Source: Luidia sarsii (Eukaryota > Echinodermata > Asteroidea > Paxillosida > Luidiidae). From it: a stretch of DNA of 64,000 nucleotides. Location: positions 8,065,467 to 8,129,466 of the forward strand of contig OX465111.1 of assembly GCA_949987565.1 (NCBI GenBank), written 5' to 3'. Positions 10,001-19,579 of the stretch are shown here, piece after piece. How positions within the stretch are numbered: the stretch's first letter is position 1; every line of letters starts with the position of its first letter. The notes below the pieces were generated by a model, which worked only from the letters and a program-made list of their open reading frames with translations, was not told where the DNA came from and ran no database searches. A program made the position numbers and the translations under genes.

Positions 10001-10592
10001 ATTTGTGTTGTCTCTTTTAGGTCTGCCCCAGCCTCCTCAGGCTCAGGTCCTTCCAGGAGACCCGGCCCACAAGCACCTTCTTCCAGGCCTGGTGCCTCCT
10101 CGGCAGGAAGTGCCCCCAGGGCCTCCCCGATCCCCATGATCCCTAGCAGGCCAGACATGCCAACCAGGGCCGCTCCATCCATACCCAAGTAAGTCCTCTA
10201 TCTGCAGACATTCTGCCCTTTAACCACTGAGTGCCGTGCATTTTTCCAGTGCCCATGACCGCCATACTGGTTTTTTTTTAACAATGCGTCATTTTCAGAT
10301 CTTCAAAGTTAGTGGGCCCGATGTTTCAATCCTAGCAGGACCTTTCTCAGAGGCAGAAATTTAGTGGAAAAAAAATGAAAAAAATTCTGCCTTTGAGAAA
10401 GGTCCCGAAACATCCAGCCCTCCTAATTTTTGAATTTTTTTTTGTATATTGCTCAAAATGAAATATTCTGTACAAACTCCTGGTTCTTGACCCATCTTTC
10501 TTGGGTTTTTTTCTTCGATCTTTAGACGGCCAGCAGGGGGAGCTGCCCCACCCATTCCAGGCCGACCAGCAGTCCCAGCACGCCCACTGTAG
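992..10592 (+). CDS. DNM: Dynamin, 3' part of the gene (nine exons)
   Basis: Dynamin is a large GTPase that assembles around the necks of endocytic vesicles and cuts them from the plasma membrane. Exons at 992-1061, 3392-3505, 4994-5103, 6160-6295, 6902-7051, 7661-7717, 8413-8588, 10021-10188 and 10526-10592 splice at GT/AG sites with matching phases into 348 codons ending at TAG. Numbered from the first full codon here, residues 1-23 are a linker, about 24-135 the PH domain ([18 protein letters not shown], then [19 protein letters not shown]), about 150-250 the GED ([20 protein letters not shown], then [19 protein letters not shown]), and 271-348 a Pro/Arg tail with PSRP and PGRP motifs for SH3 partners. 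The GTPase and most of the stalk must lie left of position 1. The order PH-GED-PRD identifies a classical dynamin rather than a dynamin-related protein. Nothing looks broken. The 992-1061 exon is the least certain part. Confidence 0.95.
1465..1690. repeat. 25-bp minisatellite
   Basis: About nine copies of ggtcctagcatgacctacct plus caaaa, with small insertions (acatgt). It is located in the dynamin intron. Confidence 0.85.
2425..2580 (+). repeat. tRNA-derived SINE, family A
   Basis: The A-box-like ctggtccaatggttaagacc is followed by a decayed B box and the family tail (caatggggaaaagcactgag, then aaccctcaatg). Confidence 0.6.
2655..2800 (+). repeat. tRNA-derived SINE, family A (decayed)
   Basis: Contains gcttagtggtacaaccatcc, tttgaatcctgcccaagctg and the family tail gcaaagcactgagcgtacag with agaccctcattgaa. 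Confidence 0.6.
2887..3095 (-). mobile_element. Fragment of GGTTTGCGGTGACACC repeat
   Basis: The minus strand carries gttttgcggacacaccatgt and ggttctg/gaaaagaacc-type segments shared with 40428-40545 and 42158-42265. It is a dispersed element, not a gene. Confidence 0.45.
3160..3205. mobile_element. Half copy of GTCCTGCTAGGATCGAAACGTC foldback element
   Basis: The segment taggacctttctcaagggcagaaag matches one arm of the palindromic family whose full copies are at 6632-6764 and 10311-10425. Confidence 0.5.
3392..3505 (+). CDS. DNM: Dynamin PH domain exon 1
   Basis: The exon has 38 codons, phase 0 to 0, beginning VIRKGY and ending WYKDNE before GTAGGT. It holds the first PH strands and the variable loop with GIMKGGSK, the lysine-bearing loop that in the family contacts PI(4,5)P2. 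The reading frame happens to stay open into the intron on both sides, but the splice sites and family match fix the ends. Confidence 0.93.
4353..4468. mobile_element. Foldback element with 43-bp arms
   Basis: The left arm aataggaaggtttgcggtga-like sequence through caccatgtatcaggtctctt is mirrored by aagagacctgatacatggtg through the matching right arm. A short CT-rich spacer lies between. It is typical of a MITE or foldback transposon. Confidence 0.75.
4497..4595 (+). repeat. tRNA-derived SINE, family B
   Basis: The A-box-like agctcaggtggttcagtgct and B-box-like ctgggctcaatccccagttc are followed by the family's cttgtcacatttt tail. Confidence 0.6.
4600..4685. mobile_element. GTCCTGCTAGGATC-type foldback element
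   Basis: Contains gaccctttgatcctagaagg, tcctttctcaaaggga and the returning arm catcgaaacatcaggtcct, so both arms are present but decayed. Confidence 0.55.
4810..4946. mobile_element. MITE with GGCCGTGTCCGAAAC termini
   Basis: Starts aggccgtgtccgaaacgggc and ends gcctgtttcggacacggcct, an inverted repeat with imperfect inner symmetry (agctacggct/tagctctag). Related copies lie at 35857-35978 and 15849-15984. Confidence 0.8.
4994..5103 (+). CDS. DNM: Dynamin PH domain exon 2
   Basis: The exon runs from the acceptor ctctatgcag to the donor GTAGCG and has 36 codons plus two bases. It encodes [19 protein letters not shown] followed by [16 protein letters not shown] and the first two bases of an Arg codon. 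This is the central part of the PH sandwich. A foldback transposon (4810-4946) ends only 47 bp upstream of the acceptor. Confidence 0.93.
5150..5995. repeat. (CCCAA/CCAAA)n pentanucleotide array
   Basis: About 0.84 kb of CCCAA, CCAAA and CCAGC pentamers in the intron between PH exons 2 and 3. The overlapping frames rich in Pro/Asn/Gln/Thr or in Trp/Gly/Val come from the repeat and are not genes. Confidence 0.95.
6160..6295 (+). CDS. DNM: Dynamin PH domain exon 3
   Basis: One base completes the split Arg codon, then 45 codons run [13 protein letters not shown] to GNDS before GTAAGT. It contains the C-terminal PH helix ([19 protein letters not shown]), one of the best conserved dynamin segments, followed by the short acidic linker to the GED. 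Confidence 0.94.
6632..6764. mobile_element. Palindromic foldback element
   Basis: The left arm aggagggcctgacatttcaa pairs with cgaaacgtcagaccctcct at the right end. Inside, tttgagaaaggtcctg occurs three times in tandem, an internal duplication not seen in the other copies. Confidence 0.8.
6902..7051 (+). CDS. DNM: Dynamin GED exon 1
   Basis: The exon has 50 codons, phase 0 to 0, [12 protein letters not shown] to HLTIND, between ttcttcag and GTAAGT. It holds the [20 protein letters not shown] helix of the GTPase effector domain, which packs in the stalk and bundle-signalling element and stimulates GTP hydrolysis on assembly. Confidence 0.95.
7084..7260 (+). repeat. tRNA-derived SINE, family A (best copy)
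   Basis: The A-box region is agtggtcaagtggttaagac and the B box is gggttcgaatcccgcc, about 45 bp apart as in a tRNA. They are followed by gagctgcttgtgg and a tail. The match to Pol III promoter boxes is good, but the body does not fold as an intact tRNA by eye. Confidence 0.75.
7265..7435 (+). repeat. Triplicated SINE-tail segment
   Basis: The block caaggcaatcaggcga, gacacatctgatagggcaaa and ccctcattaaattacattct recurs about three times with deletions. The block is the 3' tail of SINE family A. Confidence 0.7.
7661..7717 (+). CDS. DNM: Dynamin GED exon 2 (57 bp)
   Basis: A small exon of 19 codons, [19 protein letters not shown], phase 0 to 0, between ctttctttcag and GTAAGC. It corresponds to the family segment with the ELLAxLY motif. 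Confidence 0.94.
8283..8396. repeat. 18-bp tandem repeat before a GED exon
   Basis: Six to seven copies of ctggatctctggctaccc lead directly into (CT)n and the acceptor of the exon at 8413. Confidence 0.9.
8413..8588 (+). CDS. DNM: Dynamin GED exon 3
   Basis: The exon has 58 codons plus two bases, beginning [17 protein letters not shown] and continuing through [12 protein letters not shown] to a [10 protein letters not shown] stretch. It ends the GED and starts the proline-rich region. Its polypyrimidine tract is a pure (CT)n run continuous with an 18-bp tandem repeat upstream. Confidence 0.95.
8645..9800. repeat. 26-bp minisatellite with two orientation switches
   Basis: The unit gttaagacactagaacaaga plus catcag is repeated for more than 1 kb. 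It is on the minus strand at 8645-8760, on the plus strand at 8760-9597, then on the minus strand again and decaying to about 9860. The flanks can therefore pair with the middle. Confidence 0.9.
10021..10188 (+). CDS. DNM: Dynamin proline-rich domain exon
   Basis: After gttgtctcttttag the exon completes a Gly codon and gives 55 codons rich in Pro, Ser, Arg and Ala, with [14 protein letters not shown] and [13 protein letters not shown]. Such PxRP motifs bind SH3 domains of amphiphysin/endophilin-type partners in the family. The donor is GTAAGT after two bases of a Lys codon. Confidence 0.9.
10311..10425. mobile_element. Palindromic foldback element
   Basis: The left arm gcccgatgtttcaatcctag and caggacctttctcagaggca is answered by tctgcctttgagaaaggtcc and cgaaacatccagccctcct. 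It lies in the last dynamin intron. Confidence 0.75.
10526..10592 (+). CDS. DNM: Dynamin last coding exon and stop
   Basis: Acceptor ttcgatctttag. One base completes Lys, then [21 protein letters not shown] and TAG. It continues the proline-rich tail in frame, and the [10 protein letters not shown] stretch is a further SH3-type motif. Confidence 0.88.
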
Positions 10593-10764
10593 AACCACGC
10601 CCTGCCCCTCCTTCACACCCTCCTCTGCCCTAGAGCCCAAGCTGATATGGCCATCGGCAACATCTCATAGAGCTGCTTAAGCACCCCAAAGTCCAAAAAC
10701 CCAAACCCATGCTGGATGAGATAACCTCAGCTTACCCTCTGTCTCAAAGTAAGTCTCATATTTT

Positions 10765-10862
10765 AGGAGTCCCTGACGTGTCAATCTTGGTAGGACTTTT
10801 CTCAAAGGCAGCGTATTTCAGCCTACGAGAAAGGTCCAGGATAGAAATGTTGGGCCCTCCTG
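10765..10862. mobile_element. Palindromic foldback element (decayed)
   Basis: Arms aggagtccctgacgtgtcaa and aggatagaaatgttgggccctcct are of the same family as 6632-6764. It lies in the putative dynamin 3' UTR. Confidence 0.65.
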
Positions 10863-11258
10863 ATTCATGAGATTTGCATTTTGGACATCTTGGTCAGTAA
10901 GCAGTTTGCAACATTTGTGTACGGTACACATGTATTACTCTATTTCAGAGTAAAGTAAGGATCGATCAGATTCAGAATCAGAAGTCGGAAGCAAGTAACA
11001 TCACATGGTGCTGTGGTTTGTATACCTCTGTTTAGACCAGGTGGACTATCCATGCTAAGCAGTTTACGTGTGCATAAGCAGCTCTATGAAATTGACCCTG
11101 GGTGCTGACGTCTCCGGCCTTCACCTCATCGCCATCGTCAGGCTCGAGGGACCTCCTCTCTCAGTCCAACCGCTGCAAGAGCCACCGCTTCTTGACATGA
11201 CCCAGACTGTGGGAAAGCTGCGGGCTTTGCCCTCCCCCCCCCCCTCCTGCAAAAAAAA

Positions 11259-11292
11259 ATAAATAAATAAATAAATGAATAAAAATAAAAAT
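11259..11292 (+). terminator. Candidate dynamin poly(A) signals
   Basis: A run of overlapping AATAAA hexamers (aataaataaataaataaa, then gaataaaaataaa) lies about 670 bp after the stop. I see no earlier AATAAA after the stop. The run follows an A stretch, so it may also be a degenerate repeat. Confidence 0.35.
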
Positions 11293-11299
11293 GAGAGTA

Positions 11300-11930
11300 A
11301 CCACATTCTCTCCTTTTCCTCAAAAGAACTTTCCAGAACTTCTAGCCAATAACCTCTAGGTTTAGTTGGCCCCCAAGGATGATCACAGCCTCAGGTTGGT
11401 CTGCTACTCATAACACCCTTCCCTTAACCCCAGACATCAGATTGTATCGTGTACACCTCCTCATCATCTGTGGATGAAAAAGGCCCTTGGATTAGTATCA
11501 CTAGATTTTTTGAGTAGGCTGTAATCAGGGATTGGGGATTGTACGTGGCCAAGTGTTAAGTGTTGAACCTCCCACCCCCTCCCCTAGTAATGGTTGTGAA
11601 ATGTGCAGCGGCGGACAGTGCAAATTATTGAGCCACAGTGGGAAGGCCACTAGGCAACACTCAGGCATCGGTGGGCTCTTAGTGACAGCACACGGTTTTT
11701 TCTACTTTGAATATGTACATGTCTGTATGAACCCATTAGTCACGCAGCTCCATATGTGTGTGTGTGTGTTGGCTTTGTCGTGGAGCCGTCTTTGTGTCAG
11801 TTATCTCCAGTTGTAGAGGCCACCCCAATATATAGTCCCTAACCCTCCGCCATTAATGTGTGGAATGTGTTTCAGTCAGTTTTTAGGGGGCTTTTTTATC
11901 CTGAACGGTTATCTAGAGAAATCCTGACTT
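11300..11930. other. No feature recognised
   Basis: Intergenic sequence just past the putative dynamin poly(A) region, with only a short (GT)n run near 11756. No gene-like frame was recognised. Confidence 0.5.
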
Positions 11931-11934
11931 TTTT

Positions 11935-12030
11935 TCCAGCAGGCAATCTGTCCAAGCACTCTGCATACAGTGTTAATTATACATTGAGTAGGTGGATGGA
12001 CCCTCATTGAACTACATTCTCCTCCTGCAA
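11935..12030 (+). repeat. SINE family A tail fragment
   Basis: Contains agcaggcaatctgtccaagc, actctgcatacagtgttaat and accctcattgaactacattc, the family tail without its tRNA-like head. Confidence 0.6.
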
Positions 12031-12082
12031 AACCCATATTTAATCTATATGTATTCGAATCCGCCACACGACCTTGACCAGC

Positions 12083-12240
12083 CACAGTAGGTGGTCCAGT
12101 GGTTAAGACGGCTGCACTAGAAAACAGGGGTCGCAGCTTCGAATCCCGCCCCAGCTGCCTGTACTTTTCAGCAGGCGATGGGGCAATGCACTGAGCATGT
12201 AGGCCTATTGTAAGGCAAACCCTCACTGGATCACAGTCAT
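12083..12240 (+). repeat. tRNA-derived SINE, family A
   Basis: A-box region gtggtccagtggttaagacg, B box cttcgaatcccgcccc, then agctgcctgtacttttcagc and the tail gggcaatgcactgagcatgt. Confidence 0.7.
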
Positions 12241-12299
12241 GAATGTTGAAGATGCCATAGTACAGGTACCATTGACCACGAACCAAATCATCTGGTGAA

Positions 12300-14180
12300 G
12301 CATTTTATCTTATCAGCTGTTACTGAAGTAATGTAAACCTCCAACCTACCCTACATCAACCATTAGGACTCAAAACTCAGTTTAACAATTGAATATTTGC
12401 TCATCTGATCATTACTTTGTTTTCCAAAATGATAACAGTAACCCCCGCCCCTGTTACGTTTCTCGCAATGCTAAATAAACACACTTTCTTTTTGTCAGTG
12501 GGAATGTCAGATTGCGGTCATTCGGAGAAAGATGCACTTTAAAAACCCTGCCAAAAGTTGAGATGTTTCTGCCTGTTTATGTGGTTGGTTTGTTCATTCT
12601 CGAGGACCGACATTAGGTCCTGATCTGCACAAATCATGGCCAGTACAATTAGCGCATAGAACCTCCCCATGGTATGATCCACAATAAACCCGTACGAAAT
12701 GTATGCTTGAGCAAGGCAGCGTAGAGGAATTACGCTTACATTTGTTTTTGGGTAGTCATAGGGAATAATCACCCATGAGAGATAGCTTTAAAAGATTAAA
12801 AGCAATACAGCACAATTATGGTGTTAGATTTTTTTAAATTTCATTTCCTTAAAGTTTATAACTGATGGTGTTTAAATTTCTGGCTTTAGAACTTCCATAG
12901 CAAGAAAAGAGTAATATGAATACATGTTTATACTTTCCCGATTTGTTTGTTTTCTTTTCAGATTTTGTTGTTTTTTTGCAATGAGAACATAATATGTGAA
13001 TAATGTACAAATTAATAACGGAGAAATTATTGATTTAATAGTACGAGCTATCACATCTTCCTCTGGAACAATCCGATTAAGGTATATGCTGCACGTTGCT
13101 TCATACCGTAAAATTAATTGTTCACAAATTGATCACTGTTCATTTTGTTTTGTTTTTTGTTTATGAAATGCCGACAAAGACGATGCTGACCCTCTCCAAA
13201 AATTTTACACTTTTGTAAAAAAGAAAATAGAAAAATAATGCAAACTGGACCGCTTTGCGCCCTACAGAAATGAATCGTGTAATCGTGGGTCGTCTATTGT
13301 TTATTCGTTGCGTTTGTAGACAACTGCCCTCACAGTTTTGGGTCCAAAGGCCGTCAAACCCGAATCCCAGTCGTGCGTATGATTGTCCAGATATTTATCA
13401 ACTTGTATCGTTATATATATCTATATATATATATATCAATGAAATTATTATTGAAGATGTGTTTTTTTGTTTATTTCGTAAATTTAAATGCTTGTGTTTA
13501 TAGTGGAACTGATGATGAAGGTATCTGGCAGGTGTATGAGCATTCCTTAAACGTGTGGATGTAATGATAAGATAGGCAGTGGTACAGGTCTCGTGCTTCG
13601 TGAGTTGATGGACTACTTACCCAAAGGCTATTCAGCATAAGGTAGCTCCCAATGTATTGCACAATTCTGGCCAGGGAGAAAAACGGAGAGAAGGTGGATG
13701 ACTGTCTGTGGTGATAGGCCAAAACAAAAAACGATTTCCTTCTGGAAGCCAGAAGTCTAGTTAGTCTTGGAGAGAATCCTATATCATTTATGGCAACTGT
13801 TGCTGTGCAACAGCAGGATCCAACGTGCTCCCCTACATCCGCCCTCCAAATGTGAGGAGGAATTGTTTAAAAATCTTGACTCATTGTTTCTACCCCGAAC
13901 ATGAACAGTAAGACGGGCCAGTGTCACGTAGTCAACGCAACCGTGACCATTCTGAACTCCCTGGTCGTTTTGTGTAGTACCTTAAGCACTGCAAGTACAA
14001 ACTAGTATTGATCAATTGTGTTTTCTTTTGCAGTCATCATGCTTCGAGGAAGAAGAAAAAATGACCCCCAAAATAATCCGATGTTATAATTGTAAATATT
14101 GCGATTGTTTCTTTTGTACAAAATTTAAACAAGAGATAAAAAACCCGGGATAATTGTGTATAATATAAATTGCCAGCCAA
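12300..14180. other. Intergenic, no gene recognised
   Basis: AT-rich, with a short (AT)n run near 13411-13436. Small open frames on both strands lack any recognisable motif. Confidence 0.5.
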
Positions 14181-14184
14181 TTTC

Positions 14185-14275
14185 TAACTAATCTGTCAGT
14201 CGGCCATGAATTACAGTCGAATACCATTGCGGTCGCAGGTTCGAATCCACCCCGTGTGGTCTTTCTGTGCTTCTG
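14185..14275 (+). repeat. tRNA-like SINE remnant
   Basis: A B-box-like gcaggttcgaatccaccc follows a weak A-box region (cagtcggccatgaatt). No intact tRNA fold was seen. Confidence 0.4.
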
Positions 14276-14279
14276 AGTG

Positions 14280-15440
14280 TATAAATGGACTGGGCGGTTT
14301 GGCTTCTCATTGATTTTCGATTTTTTAAGATTAGCCCTGGAAAGTGTTATCTCCTTTGTACTGCGCAGACGCAACTCGTGCATTATTCATGAGGACGATG
14401 ACGTAGACCTGGGCTCACGATGACCGGGTGTGGTCGTTTGAATTTGCCCGTCGCATATCAGCAGAAGGCCAGGCAATGGGAGTTGAATGGCAACTTGTGA
14501 TGGTCAAATCTTGTACCTATTTGATGGTACAAAATCAACGAGAAATGAAAGGTTTCCTAATCGCAATGGTGGTATGGTAATGCTCCGCACTAGTAAGAAT
14601 ATAGCAGTGGTTCTAAAGGAAAAATCCCGTTAGCATAGCAGTTCTATATGAGTTCATCCTGTGGCTTAGAGAACCACACCTTATAACAGTGGTTGTATTT
14701 TGTTCTGTGGTAGACCAGTCCACACCACAACACGAAAATACATGTATGGGACGATACGGGACTCACGACTAATTCAAATGTTGCAGCTTCTCTAAAAAAA
14801 AAACTGTAGCATTTACATGTCAAGTTGCATGGCAATGAATCACCACCACTCGACTTAGTCTCGTGCAATGTGTTGGTAGTTTCTGATACATGTACAGGTG
14901 AATAAAGAGAATGGTCTGTAATTCTTCTACCACGTTTTGTCATCTATGCCTGATGCATTATGGGAATGGTGTGTACCATGTAGATGTAGATGTTCACACA
15001 AGTCTACTGTCGTCTCCCTCTCACCTAGACTCGCCACCAGGTTTTATTGTTATAATTTGGCTCACGTTAGGTTGAATTGATTTTCATTCTTGAAAACAAC
15101 ACGCAAAAACGTAGCGATTACCAAGTGTGTCAATTTCATTATATTTATCAATTTCGCAGTTACACATATAAACAGTATGTGCAAAGGCTATATAGAATAA
15201 GTGAACGCCCAATCCCCTAACTTGCAGTACGGTTAACTGAAGTAGGAGTATATTCACTTCACCAATTCACCAAATTGAGATTTAAGAAAATTGATACCAA
15301 TTCAAACAAAACAATAGGCCTAAATAGTCAAAAAAAAACAAAGGAAAAATTGACTGGGAACTTTTGAACAAATTGAAAAAACTGGCAAAGAAAATTTTGA
15401 CTCGGTCAAATTTTTCATCATTTGCCAATTTTGTAACTTG
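14280..15440. other. Intergenic, nothing recognised
   Basis: No exon, RNA gene or clear repeat was identified in this AT-rich stretch. Confidence 0.45.
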
Positions 15441-15445
15441 TCAAT

Positions 15446-16333
15446 CTAAAACAATAAATAATCAGACAAGCAACCTGCCTGACAGATAAACAAACTGATA
15501 GACAGACAAACAGACTGGTAGACCGACAGACAAAGTAACAATGCATAGCAAGCTAAATTTCTAAATTGTAATGTTCTGCCTTTCTGATGATTGAGTTCGG
15601 GTTTCAAATTATCCGTTGAATCGAAAGATGAAAGCTTTCTACTCCCTCCATGAACATTTGCACAAAGACTAGATCCTCCGATACCTGTGTGGTATGAAGG
15701 CATGACGGAATGTTGAGTTGAATGAGCTGTTCGCGTTTCATTGATATACTCATACATATTCATGAGTAAGCTAAAGGCGGCCAATGAATGGCTGGGCGCC
15801 ATCTGTGGAATGCTTTGACCGCCGTTTGCAAACACGCTGGGCAAGCGTGGGCCGCGTCCCGATTCACTGAGTGCGGCTGGAAATACCACATAAGACAATG
15901 GGAACTGGCTGCAGCCGCTAGCCAGCGACTTCCTTAGGCCTGCGTGTAACTTGAAGCCGCAGCCGATGAATTCGGGACACGGCCAGACATTAGACAATGC
16001 CCACTGTACTAAAGCACGTGGGAAACAAGTCAGCTTGGCGGCCATGTTTGTCTGACTGTCATGGAGTGACATCGAAGTGTCCAAAGTACGGGTTGAGTTC
16101 CCCTGCTTGGGGTCGAATTCCCCCCGGATTTCAGGACGAGAGCTCGGCGTTATCTTGGACCTACATCGTCTATTCTGTGCCTGTCTTCGTTGTACGGGTT
16201 GAAGGTACGTGTCTTGGCAAGTAATTTGGGAATTCACGTTTGAGTCAGTCGGGATGAATAAGCTCCGGGCGACAATAACAACTACGCACGTGAGTGCCTG
16301 TCGGACTACATGTACAATGTGTGCTACAACCAT
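15446..16333 (-). other. Long open frame without recognised homology
   Basis: An uninterrupted frame of 295 codons from an ATG, long for this AT-rich region. I see no domain, no signal peptide and no splice-supported neighbours. Its Cys/Leu/Ser-rich end is encoded by a CAGACAGA-type simple repeat, and its middle crosses a foldback element (15849-15984). A chance frame is the likeliest reading; a single-exon gene is possible. Confidence 0.2.
15849..15984. mobile_element. MITE related to GGCCGTGTCC family (diverged)
   Basis: Starts gggccgcgtcccgattcact and ends gaattcgggacacggcc. The inverted termini are like those at 4810-4946. Confidence 0.6.
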
Positions 16334-16935
16334 GGAGCTATAACAATTTTTTTTTTATCACGGCAATTTGTTGATTGCTGAAAATGAAATGCTGATTAAC
16401 TATAAATAAATAAAATATGTCACGTCTAAACGTACAAATTAAGTATTTGTACTAAAAAGTACAAATTATTCACAGGGCCTATAGTACCTGCGCCCACAAA
16501 ACATTCCGTTTTTAGGGGTCTCGCGGGGAGTTGATTGATCAAACAGCAATAATTGCTGACCGTCTTGGGCTGTGGGTGCGTACGTCATACTTAGATAAAA
16601 CCTCCCAGCAAGAAAGATGGTGGGCCAAGATTTTAGTTTGCTACTTACGCCGTGAAAGGTTGAACAAAAAATAGTAAATCGACAATAGAACGCCTATTTG
16701 GCACTGTTTGGCAAAACCACTTGACGAAAAAGATTTTAGTTTAGCTGCGTGCTGGCACTGCGGACCGTCGTTTGGTTGACACTCGCATCACAAAATCATG
16801 ATTTTGGGGAAGACTTCAAGTCAAATTTTTTGGGCAAGTGGTTGTGCCAGACAGTGTTGATTTAATAGGTGTCTATTGTAGATGTAGCGCTATTTTCTCA
16901 CCCTTTTACGGTGAGGGGGCGAAACTAAAAAATCT

Positions 16936-17020
16936 TCCCAGGCCACCATCTAAGGCCTGGATAGGTCAAAGGTCTCGGGCTCAATTCCCGGTCCAGTCAG
17001 TTTTCTTTGTCAAGTTTTCA
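16936..17020 (+). repeat. tRNA-derived SINE, family B
   Basis: Starts ccaggccaccatctaaggcc, then tggataggtcaaaggtctcg and the B box gggctcaattcccggtccag, with the ttttctttgtcaagttttc tail. Confidence 0.65.
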
Positions 17021-17787
17021 ATGTTAAAAGAAATTGGTTGGAAGTGCATTTGTTTATGGAAGGTTTTTTGTTTTTATTTCAGCGGACGTGGTGACAAGGA
17101 AACAAGATCCGTGTTGATCAAAGTGAATGTCGATGTTCTGGAGTGGTATGTTCACAAAGGTAGGGCTGACTATTCTTCTCTATTACTGTCATAAATGAAA
17201 GCCTTGTCGAGTGAGTTACGCTGATCACTTCAGGTGCTGCCTATATCCTACACAACATTTACCGCAGTTTGCAAGGTAAACCGTAAAACAATCAGTGGAG
17301 ATTTTAGCGGAAACGATAACTCGAGAAAAGAAAAAAAGGTTACAAAATGGCATGTTTTCCACATCAACCTGTGAGAAATAAGAAATGAGTCGATGGGATA
17401 TTCAAACAGCGTCCTCAACCGTTGATAACAGTTCTTTCGGTGTTTGAGTGAAGATTTCTCGAAAAAGTACAATAGCCCAGACCATAGGATTTGAACATGG
17501 GAGTATCATGACCACCTACGTGTACATTATGTAGGTGTGAAGGGAATCTGCCCAATATTGAATAGGCTAGGGCCTTTAGTGGTCCTTGTCATTTCACCTT
17601 TGAGGGAAGTCCTGCTGGAATCATGAATGTAAGTCACTTTAGTCAGCTAGAAGTTGATCACTTTGGAGTGTCCTGTGGGGTCCTTAAAATAACGGTCACT
17701 CTTTTCACTGACAGAAATCGGCGATTGTTGGTATCGCTCCTTGAAAAAAATCTTGATAACTAAGGAAAAAAACACGATTCAATCCGG

Positions 17788-17937
17788 GCTTGCCCTACTC
17801 GATGTAATAAACACTGAGTGGTCAGTGCTTCGCCCATTTGCCTGCTGAACAAAAACCAGGCAGCTCGGATAGGATTGGAACCCGCGACTTCTGCTTCCTA
17901 GTGCAGACGTCTTATCCACTGACCACCGAGCTGGAAC
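17788..17937 (-). repeat. tRNA-derived SINE, family A
   Basis: The minus strand reads agctcggtggtcagtggata, gcgggttccaatcctatccg, gagctgcctg and the tail gggcgaagcactgacc. It is a full-length member with head and tail. Confidence 0.7.
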
Positions 17938-18147
17938 GATTCCTTCTCTCCATGAATCTTGGTCCTTCTGGAAAATATCTAGAACGAATGAAAACAGATC
18001 CATTAGTAAAAAGACGGTCGCGTATATTTAGAATATAGAACCACACAAGATCCATATGATAGCGTGTATTTCTATGAAACAAGACAAATGGAGATGACGA
18101 ATGACAATTGTTTGATTTTATTTTAAACTAGTTGATTAGTTGGAAAG

Positions 18148-18250
18148 GTCGCCATCTAAGGGCTGGATAGCTCAGTTAGCAAGAGTGCTGATACGTTAAT
18201 CCATGTGGTCTCAGGTTGATATCACGGTCCAGTCAAAGTTTTCTTTAACA
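18148..18250 (+). repeat. tRNA-derived SINE, family B
   Basis: Starts gtcgccatctaagggctgga, A box tagctcagttagcaagagtg, B box ctcaggttgatatcacggtc, tail cagtcaaagttttctttaac. Confidence 0.7.
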
Positions 18251-18934
18251 TTTTTCCCGAAATAAATTCCAAACAAATATTTGACATGAGTAACCCTAAC
18301 TGCAAAAGAATCTTTTGACTCCATTATTATTATTTTTATTTCACAGGAACAAGGTCCCAGTCAAATTGGATGTCGGGGGTATTGTGGCATGTTCACTAAG
18401 GTAGGACTAACCCACTAACCCACTAACTCCGTTTGCGCTCAAATTGAGCCGTGAACATGCGCACAAAGCCTTACCCCCAAGAAGGTCAACGGACAGAGTG
18501 AGTATTGCTTTTCTTTCCACTGGTCAGTGAGCCAGTCCAGTCTTTTAGCCTAGGATAGATGAGGGTCAGCGCAACTCCCTGGGGAGTTTGTCCATTTTCA
18601 TGTTAACCCTAAATATTTGCCCTAATTCCCAAGACCAAAAAAGTGATAAAGACACGTAGAAAAAACTGAAATAGTGAAAGACAAGCATAATTATTTTTCA
18701 TAACTTTTTGACTTTTTAATTTTTTTCCCAGGAAAATAAACAACGCATATTGCTAAAGCCACAATTTACCTATCATATCGATATAATTCAAAACGTTTTT
18801 AGTAACTCCCTCCCTAAAATAACGTACATTAAAAAGCTCTCAACTTTACTATATTCTGCCCCCAATCTACTAACGAGAGATGATTAAATAGTAATAGGTT
18901 ATGATTGTGTTTAGAATTATTAGGTTGCAAAAGG

Positions 18935-19310
18935 TTAAGGGGTTGGGCGCGTTGCGTGGGACGCGGACCCTACCGGCGGCTGGATAGTGCGTTCAGTGCC
19001 CGGCGTAAAAAGATGTGAGTAGTGCGACCCTGCGGTGGGGATAGGGGCGTGGCCTCATTATCACTGTCGGACAAACGCCGGTACGTCCTATTATGCGGTC
19101 AATAGGGCGCGGGTGAGTGCGGTAGGGTGCTCCTGTCATGGGGGTGGACCGGACAGGGTGAGGTTTCAAGACTTCGAGCTTGGCTTTTTCACCTGGCGAT
19201 GGACCCTCCGATCTCGCAAAGCCTGCGGGGCTGGTATCCTGGGACCTTCACGTGGTGGCCCTGTTTTTACTAACCTTACCAGGATGTTGTTGGCTGCTGG
19301 ATAGCGAAGT
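18935..19310. other. GC-rich segment of unknown nature
   Basis: Unlike its AT-rich flanks, this segment is GC- and CpG-rich (gttgcgtgggacgcggaccc, taccggcggctggatagtgc) and its ends contain similar ggctggatagygcg/gctgctggatagcgaa phrases. A frame of 89 codons is open on the plus strand at 19035-19304. It could be part of a mobile element; I do not recognise it. Confidence 0.3.
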
Positions 19311-19579
19311 TATTCTTGCACCAACTAATTAAAGACCAACATTGAGAATTTGGTCAGATTACGAACTCTTTACAAAACTGTTTTGACTGAAATCAAGTCA
19401 AACATCTGCGTGAAACGTTTTTGTGAATGTTTCATTGCTTTCTATGTGATCAAACTAAACAGACGAACTAATTTTTTTTTATTTGTATAGGCCTATGTTT
19501 TCTTCCCTTTATTACTCGAAGTCTCTATTATTACGTCATGCATCTCGACAGCATTTCTGTGTGCTCTCAACGCATGCAG

